Shown in pieces: positions 54,212 to 63,276 of a DNA stretch of 63,276 bases. Every line of letters starts with the position of its first letter. Positions within the stretch are counted from its first letter, which is position 1. The notes beneath the pieces are model-generated. The model was given only the letters and a program-made list of their open reading frames with translations. It had not been told where the DNA came from and searched no databases. This DNA is from Acidithiobacillus sp. (GTDB lineage: Bacteria > Pseudomonadota > Gammaproteobacteria > Acidithiobacillales > Acidithiobacillaceae), in assembly GCF_023256195.1 (NCBI RefSeq), contig NZ_JAGDWX010000024.1:1-63276 (forward strand), written 5' to 3'. Position numbers and translations under genes: made by a program.

Positions 54212-54422
54212 GGAAGATACCCTGGAAATGCAGGGAGAGGTCATCGAGAATCTGCCCAGCGCCACCTTCAAGGTGCGGCTCGAGAATGGTTTTATTGTGA
54301 ATGCACACATATCGGGGAAGATGCGGATGCACTACATCCGCATCCTTCCCGGGGACAAAGTGACGGTGGAGATGACGCCCTACGACCTCAGTAAGGGCCG
54401 AATCATTTATCGCGCCAAGTGA
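54204..54422 (+). CDS. infA: Translation initiation factor IF-1
   Basis: This 72-residue OB-fold factor binds the 30S A site. It begins [18 protein letters not shown] and keeps the [21 protein letters not shown] and GRIIYRAK segments (in parts). Its start lies inside adk, and the AGGAGG site is also within adk, so coupling is likely. Confidence 0.97.
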   Translation: MAKEDTLEMQGEVIENLPSATFKVRLENGFIVNAHISGKMRMHYIRILPGDKVTVEMTPYDLSKGRIIYRAK

Positions 54423-54444
54423 GGGCGCTTCGTAGGGGGTTGAG

Positions 54445-54558
54445 ATGAAGGTTCGCGCATCGGTTAAGAAGCTGTGTCGCAATTGCAAGATCATTCGCCG
54501 CAATGGCGTGGTGCGCGTGATTTGCGTCGAGCCGCGGCACAAGCAGCGTCAGGGTTGA
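54445..54558 (+). CDS. rpmJ: 50S ribosomal protein L36
   Basis: This 37-residue protein begins [15 protein letters not shown] and has the zinc ligands Cys11, Cys14, Cys27 and His32, so it is the C+ form. A GGGGGTTGAG region precedes the ATG. It is short and easily missed, but the sequence is unmistakable, and it is in the standard place before rpsM. Confidence 0.96.
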   Translation: MKVRASVKKLCRNCKIIRRNGVVRVICVEPRHKQRQG

Positions 54559-54605
54559 TGAGTTTGAAGTCACGTAAAGCTGTAGAGCCTTTGGAGGAGT
54601 AGCGG

Positions 54606-54962
54606 ATGGCCCGCATTGCTGGTGTCAACATTCCCAATAATAAGCAGATAGAGACGGCGCTGACCTATATCTACGGTATCGGCCCCTCGCGATCCAAGCA
54701 GATTCTGGCGGCAGCCGAGGTTCCCTCCGATATTCGTGTGAAGGATATCAGCGAGGCGGAATTGGAGCGTATCCGCACGGAAGTGGGCAAGTTTCTGGTG
54801 GAAGGCGATCTGCGCCGTGAAGTCACCATGAACATCAAGCGCCTGATGGATCTGGGCTGCTATCGCGGGATCCGTCATCGCCGCGGTCTTCCGGTTCACG
54901 GGCAGAGGACGAAGACCAATGCGCGCACGCGCAAGGGTCCGGCCAAGGCCATCACTCGCTGA
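54606..54962 (+). CDS. rpsM: 30S ribosomal protein S13
   Basis: This 118-residue head protein begins [16 protein letters not shown], has the [15 protein letters not shown] segment and ends in the basic [14 protein letters not shown] tail (in parts). A TTGGAGGAG site is upstream. It opens the alpha operon block (rpsM-rpsK-rpsD-rpoA-rplQ). Confidence 0.98.
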   Translation: MARIAGVNIPNNKQIETALTYIYGIGPSRSKQILAAAEVPSDIRVKDISEAELERIRTEVGKFLVEGDLRREVTMNIKRLMDLGCYRGIRHRRGLPVHGQRTKTNARTRKGPAKAITR

Positions 54963-54980
54963 TTCTGAAGGGTTATTCTT

Positions 54981-55379
54981 ATGGCTAAGACGCAAAGCAG
55001 CAATCTTCGGGTGCGCAAGAAGGTCAAGAAAAACGTCGTCGATGGCGTGGCGCATATCTATGCCTCCTTCAACAACACCATCATCACCATCAGTGACCGT
55101 CAGGGTAATGCTCTGGCATGGGCAAGTTCGGGCGGGTCGGGATTCCGTGGTTCGCGCAAGAGCACGCCCTTCGCCGCCCAGGTTGCGGCAGAAAATGCCG
55201 GGCGCAAGGCTCAGGAATACGGCGTCAAGAATCTGGATGTGGAAGTGCGCGGTCCTGGGCCCGGCCGGGAGAGTACCGTGCGTGCCCTCCACTCTGTGGG
55301 TTTTCGCATCACCAGTATCCGTGACGTGACACCTATCCCTCACAACGGTTGCCGTCCGCCCAAAAAACGGCGCGTTTAA
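54981..55379 (+). CDS. rpsK: 30S ribosomal protein S11
   Basis: This 132-residue platform protein contains [18 protein letters not shown] and the closing [15 protein letters not shown], both family signatures. It follows rpsM by 18 bases. It appears complete. Confidence 0.98.
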   Translation: MAKTQSSNLRVRKKVKKNVVDGVAHIYASFNNTIITISDRQGNALAWASSGGSGFRGSRKSTPFAAQVAAENAGRKAQEYGVKNLDVEVRGPGPGRESTVRALHSVGFRITSIRDVTPIPHNGCRPPKKRRV

Positions 55380-55398
55380 TTTCTGCTGGAGGTAGTCT

Positions 55399-56025
55399 GT
55401 GGCTAAATATACGGGACCCAGTTGCCGGCTTTGCCGACGTGAGGGTGGAAAGCTCTTTCTCAAGGGTGAGAAGTGTTTTTCCGATAAATGTCCGGTGAGC
55501 ATCAAGGCCTATGCGCCGGGACAGCACGGTCAGCGGCGCGGGCGCGTGAGCGAGTACGGCACCCAGTTGCGGGAAAAGCAGAAGATTCGCCGCATCTATG
55601 GGGTGTTGGAAGGTCAGTTCCGCCGCTACTTCGAACGTGCCAGCCAGACGCGGGGAGTGACCGGCGAACTGTTGCTGCGCTTTTTGGAGCTGCGCTTGGA
55701 CAATGTGGCCTATCGGCTGGGCTACGGTTCGTCGCGAGCTGAGGCCCGGCAGGTGGTGCGTCATGGGCACGTGACCGTCAACGGTCGGCGTGTCGACATC
55801 CCTTCCTACCAGCTTCGTGCGGGCGATGTCGTGGCTGTCGCCGAGTCGGCCCGGCAGCACGCGCGCATTCAGGCGGCGGTAGAGGCGGCTGCGGCTCGCG
55901 GTTTCCCGGAGTGGTTGAGTGTGGATAGTGCCAATTTTCAGGCGACGGTCAAGGCAGTGCCCGTGCGTGAGGATATGGCTCCGGATTTGAACGAACAGGT
56001 GGTGGTGGAGCTCTACTCCAAGTAA
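55399..56025 (+). CDS. rpsD: 30S ribosomal protein S4, Cys-containing type
   Basis: This 208-residue primary 16S-binding protein starts from GTG after a CTGGAGG site. The N-terminus has CRLCRREG and CFSDKCPV, a likely zinc site, and the S4 RNA-binding domain contains RLDNVAYRLGYGSSRAEARQ in parts. In E. coli S4 represses the alpha operon; I do not see a recognisable operator in the short leader before rpsM. Confidence 0.97.
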   Translation: MAKYTGPSCRLCRREGGKLFLKGEKCFSDKCPVSIKAYAPGQHGQRRGRVSEYGTQLREKQKIRRIYGVLEGQFRRYFERASQTRGVTGELLLRFLELRLDNVAYRLGYGSSRAEARQVVRHGHVTVNGRRVDIPSYQLRAGDVVAVAESARQHARIQAAVEAAAARGFPEWLSVDSANFQATVKAVPVREDMAPDLNEQVVVELYSK

Positions 56026-56046
56026 CCCCTGTATTGAGGACTGACT

Positions 56047-57066
56047 ATGTCGGAAATATCGGATCTGTTGCGTCCAGAGCATTACGATCTCGAAGTGGTG
56101 TCGCCGCGGCGTGCACGGATTTCTTTGGGTCCGTTGGAGCGGGGTTTCGGGCACACTCTGGGCAATGCTCTGCGGCGCGTGCTGCTGTCCTCGCTGAAGG
56201 GCGCGGCGGTGACCGAGGTGGAGATCGAGGGAGTTCTGCACGAATATTCCAGCATCGAAGGCGTGCAGGAAGACGTCGTCGATATCCTCCTCAATCTCAA
56301 ACAATTGGCGGTGCGCGCGCAGGGTCGTAATGAGGTCATGGTGACACTGCGCAAGCGCGGTCCAGGGGTGGTGACCGGTGCGGACATCATTGCCGAGCAC
56401 GGTATCGAGGTCGCAAATCCGGAGCAGGTGATCGCGACGTTGACCCGCGATGTCGAGCTGGTCATGCATTTGCGTTTTGATACGGGCCGAGGCTATGAGC
56501 CGGCAGCGACCCGCCGGCAGAGCCATGAGAAGCGGATCGGCGTACTGGCGTTGGATGCCAGCTACAGTCCGGTACATCGCGTCAGTTTTCAGGTGGAAAG
56601 TGCCCGCGTCGAGCAACGTACGGATCTCGACCGCTTGGTGCTGGACGTGGAGACCAATGGCGTGGTGGAACCGCTGTGGGCCGTTCAAGAGGCCGCACGT
56701 ATCTTGCGTCAGCAGCTTGCGGTTTTTGGCGGGGCAGAATTGCCAGCAGAGCGGGAATCGCAGCCGGCGCCGGTGCGGGAAGATCTGCTGCCCTTGCTGT
56801 CGCGCCCGGTGGACGATTTGGAGTTGACCGTTCGTTCGGCCAATTGCCTGAAAGCGGAAGATATCTTCTACATTGGCGATCTGGTCCAGAAAACCGAACA
56901 GGAGCTGCTCAAGGCCCCCAATCTGGGCCGCAAGTCGCTCACGGAAATCAAGGAAGTTCTGGACAAGAACGGCCTGTCTCTGGGAATGCGTATCGAGAAC
57001 TGGCCGCCGGATAACCTGCCGGCCGTGCCGGGGCGCACGGCGGTGGATGTCGGTCGGGGCGGCTAG
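56047..57066 (+). CDS. rpoA: RNA polymerase alpha subunit
   Basis: This 339-residue subunit dimerises to assemble polymerase and contacts activators and UP elements. The N-terminal domain has [20 protein letters not shown] and the C-terminal domain [22 protein letters not shown] and [12 protein letters not shown] (in parts). It follows rpsD in the alpha operon. Confidence 0.98.
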   Translation: MSEISDLLRPEHYDLEVVSPRRARISLGPLERGFGHTLGNALRRVLLSSLKGAAVTEVEIEGVLHEYSSIEGVQEDVVDILLNLKQLAVRAQGRNEVMVTLRKRGPGVVTGADIIAEHGIEVANPEQVIATLTRDVELVMHLRFDTGRGYEPAATRRQSHEKRIGVLALDASYSPVHRVSFQVESARVEQRTDLDRLVLDVETNGVVEPLWAVQEAARILRQQLAVFGGAELPAERESQPAPVREDLLPLLSRPVDDLELTVRSANCLKAEDIFYIGDLVQKTEQELLKAPNLGRKSLTEIKEVLDKNGLSLGMRIENWPPDNLPAVPGRTAVDVGRGG

Positions 57067-57109
57067 GAGCAATCGTTCCCTTTAAGCTTAGGGTGGGAGA
57101 GAGAGGATC

Positions 57110-57499
57110 ATGCGGCACGGTAACAGTGGTAAGAAACTCAACAGGAACAGCAGCCATCGTAAGGCGATGTTCGCAAATATGATGGTCTCGCTCTTTCAGC
57201 ATGAGCGGATCGTGACGACCTTGCCGAAGGCCAAGGAGCTGCGGCGCTTTGCCGAGCCCATGATCACCCTGGCGAAGGAAGCCACGGTGGCGCGCCGTCG
57301 TCTGGCCTTTGCCCGGCTCCGGGATCGGTCGGCGGTGGTCAAACTCTTTGACGAGTTGGGCCCGCACTACCGCAGTCGGCCCGGCGGGTACCTGCGCATC
57401 GTCAAGAACGGTTTTCGTGCCGGCGACAATGCCCCCATGGCGATTGTCGAGTTGGTCGATCGGGAAGGGGCGCGGGCACAGGAAGAGACGGCGGCCTAA
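57110..57499 (+). CDS. rplQ: 50S ribosomal protein L17
   Basis: This 129-residue protein begins [20 protein letters not shown] and keeps the [21 protein letters not shown] segment (in parts). It ends the ribosomal cluster. A GGGAGAGAGAGG purine-rich tract precedes the ATG. A strong terminator follows about 100 bases downstream. Confidence 0.97.
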   Translation: MRHGNSGKKLNRNSSHRKAMFANMMVSLFQHERIVTTLPKAKELRRFAEPMITLAKEATVARRRLAFARLRDRSAVVKLFDELGPHYRSRPGGYLRIVKNGFRAGDNAPMAIVELVDREGARAQEETAA

Positions 57500-57597
57500 G
57501 GGTACGGGTCGGGCGCTCTCGCTCTGTCGGTAGAGAGAGGGGCGGCTAGCGGGGATACCGCCTCCTAAGAGCCTGAGATCAAAAAAACCAGCACAGT

Positions 57598-57624
57598 GAA
57601 ACGGCCTTCGGGCCGTTTCTTTTT
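57598..57624. terminator. Intrinsic terminator after rplQ, shared with uvrA
   Basis: GAAACGGCC (57598-57606) pairs with GGCCGTTTC (57611-57619) around a stable TTCG tetraloop, followed by a run of T. On the minus strand a T run follows about ten bases later, so it can also serve uvrA. Confidence 0.85.
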
Positions 57625-57640
57625 GGTAAAGTGTCGCGTA

Positions 57641-60457
<2,817 letters not shown>

Positions 60458-60470
60458 ATTCGTCTTGGCT

Positions 60471-60500
60471 TTGGCCTTGGAGAGAATGGGTTAGTATAGA
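60471..60500 (+). promoter_or_regulatory. Possible promoter for ssb
   Basis: TTGGCC (60471-60476) and TATAGA (60495-60500) are 18 bases apart, about 40 bases before the ssb start. The complementary strand offers a TATACT -10 box for uvrA at the same place. Confidence 0.4.
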
Positions 60501-60539
60501 GTTTTTCGGGGCGTTCGTCCCTGGCACAAGGAGGAAAAT

Positions 60540-61001
60540 ATGGCGGGAGTGAATCGGGTCATCTTGTTGGGACACTTGGGTCGGGATCCGGAGATGCGCT
60601 ATCAGCCCAGCGGCGGCGCCATTGCCACCCTGAATCTGGCCACCTCGGAAACTTTCAAGGACCGGGAGGGCAACCGGCAGGAGCGTACCGAATGGCACCG
60701 GGTGGTTTTTTTTGGGCGTCCCGCAGAGATCGCCGGGGAATACCTGCGCAAGGGCAGCATGGCCTACGTCGAAGGCCGGCTGCAGACGCGCAAGTGGACC
60801 GATAAAGAGGGCCAGGAGCGCTATACCACCGAGATCGTTGGCGACCGTCTGCAACTGGTCGGTGGGCGCAGCGGCGGCAGCGCCAGTCTCGATGACGATG
60901 GACCGCGCAGCAGCGCGAGCCCCAGTGCCAGCTCGGCGCGCAGCAACCGCGAGATGCCGCCGGCCCCGCAGGAAGACTTTGACGACGATATTCCCTTCTG
61001 A
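60540..61001 (+). CDS. ssb: Single-stranded DNA-binding protein
   Basis: This 153-residue protein coats single-stranded DNA in replication and repair. The OB fold begins [20 protein letters not shown], and the acidic C-terminal tip DFDDDIPF is the conserved partner-docking tail. A CAAGGAGGA site is upstream. It is divergent from uvrA. Downstream lies an unrelated restriction-modification locus. Confidence 0.97.
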   Translation: MAGVNRVILLGHLGRDPEMRYQPSGGAIATLNLATSETFKDREGNRQERTEWHRVVFFGRPAEIAGEYLRKGSMAYVEGRLQTRKWTDKEGQERYTTEIVGDRLQLVGGRSGGSASLDDDGPRSSASPSASSARSNREMPPAPQEDFDDDIPF

Positions 61002-61041
61002 CCCGAGGACTTCCCAGGGAGGGTCTGCGGAAAATCCCGAT

Positions 61042-61067
61042 GCCCTGGGCCAAGACCCCCCCAGGGC
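61042..61067. terminator. GC hairpin downstream of ssb
   Basis: GCCCTGGG (61042-61049) pairs with CCCAGGGC (61060-61067) around a ten-base loop. There is no T run, so terminator function is uncertain. The surrounding 179-base gap otherwise holds no recognised feature. Confidence 0.4.
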
Positions 61068-61180
61068 TCCCCGCATCCTCGCCACGTAAGGGCGGGGTTC
61101 AGTGACCCAGAATTCCCACCAAGAATCTTCCGCGGCAAGGCGCACCCTAAGGCGCTGGAGCCCGAAAAGCGAAGCAAACG

Positions 61181-62724
<1,544 letters not shown>

Positions 62725-62728
<4 letters not shown>

Positions 62729-63276
62729 GCTACGTTTACGCCGATCAGATTGCAGATTTCTTGCCTGATGGATGGTCGATCCGTCCGTTCGAGGAGATGG
62801 TGTTCTTCCAGGAAGGTCCCGGTATCCGCAATTGGCAGTACGTGCCCAAAGGCATACCGTTCGTAAATATTCGATGCCTTGTTGACGGTCGCTTGGATCG
62901 TTCAGCGATGAGCCATATCTCTGAGGAGGAAGCGCTTGGCAAGTACAAGCACTTCCTGCTTGATCCTAAAGACTACGTAGTCTCCAGCTCTGGAACGCTT
63001 GGACGAATTGCCACCGTAGAAAATTCTGATTTGCCCTGCATGCTCAACACAAGCGTCATACGCATGCGGCCAAGAGGGGCCGACCTTGACAGGCGCTTCC
63101 TAAAGTACTTTCTGATATCGCATTACTACCAATCGCAGATACTTTCATTTGCGACGGGCAGCGCTCAGCTTAACTACGGCCCGATGCACTTGCGGCAAAT
63201 GTTTATTGTTACACCCCCCCTCCCCGAACAACGCGCCATCGCCCACATCCTCGGCACGCTGGACGACAAAATCGAG
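62725..63276 (+). CDS. hsdS: Type I restriction-modification specificity subunit (HsdS), 5' part
   Basis: The visible 184 residues run off the window end without a stop. The first target-recognition domain starts [13 protein letters not shown] and includes the [15 protein letters not shown] and [13 protein letters not shown] patterns, then the conserved [21 protein letters not shown] helix start in parts. This segment determines half of the recognised DNA sequence. It is visibly lower in G+C than hsdM, a usual trait of exchanged specificity domains. hsdR is expected beyond the window. Confidence 0.9.

Noticed and set aside
54559-54605. S4-binding pseudoknot leader before rpsM
   Set aside because: The 47-base gap is too short and shows no clear pairing.

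Overview
The window is bacterial chromosome, about 60% G+C by eye and densely coded, with no gene-free stretch longer than 300 bases. Gene order, protein sequences and two identical tuf genes point to a proteobacterium near the gamma/beta boundary. An Acidithiobacillus-type acidophile is my best guess, but that is inference and no rRNA is present to confirm it. The adk-infA-rpmJ stretch between secY and rpsM, a short zinc-type S14 and a Cys-containing S4 and L36 set it apart from enteric gammaproteobacteria.

Layout. (1) 1-2795: the end of a phage-like or integrative element with small overlapping genes, a baseplate-hub-like protein and two hairpin terminators. It abuts the 3' end of a tRNA-Pro gene, a classic integration target. 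(2) 2907-6098, minus strand: AurF-like diiron protein, a 95-residue protein, phosphoglucomutase and a YtxH protein. (3) 6249-12217, plus: ffh, rpsP-rimM-trmD-rplS, an unknown 410-residue gene, ogt and xerD, mostly overlapping. (4) 12293-15505, minus: an HtrA protease with a lipobox, a thioredoxin-TPR co-chaperone and an unknown gene. (5) 15646-22761, plus: an unknown membrane protein, then glyA-nrdR-ribD-ribE-ribB-ribH-nusB and a secreted Sel1-repeat protein. (6) 22781-25557, minus: LapA-domain protein, UbiB and an OmpA-family protein.

(7) 25855-57499 is one of the major growth-related regions of the chromosome: tRNA-Tyr, -Gly and -Thr, tuf, tRNA-Trp, secE-nusG, rplKAJL, rpoBC, rpsL-rpsG-fusA-tuf, then the S10, spc and alpha operons through rplQ. 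It carries translation factors, the core RNA polymerase subunits, two translocon subunits and 30 ribosomal protein genes. Strong sigma70-type promoters are visible before tRNA-Tyr and rpsL. (8) 57641-61001: uvrA and ssb, divergent as in many gammaproteobacteria. (9) 61181-63276: hsdM and the start of hsdS of a type I restriction-modification locus that runs off the window and looks like an accessory insertion beside ssb.

The most notable observations are these. The RibB protein has a GTP cyclohydrolase II domain that has lost its zinc and catalytic motifs. The OmpA-family protein lacks the peptidoglycan-binding Asp. Two divergent promoters are almost exactly superimposed. The two tuf genes are identical and use codons unlike their neighbours. 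An unknown gene is translationally coupled inside the trmD operon. I did not find a convincing wholly new defence or signalling system.
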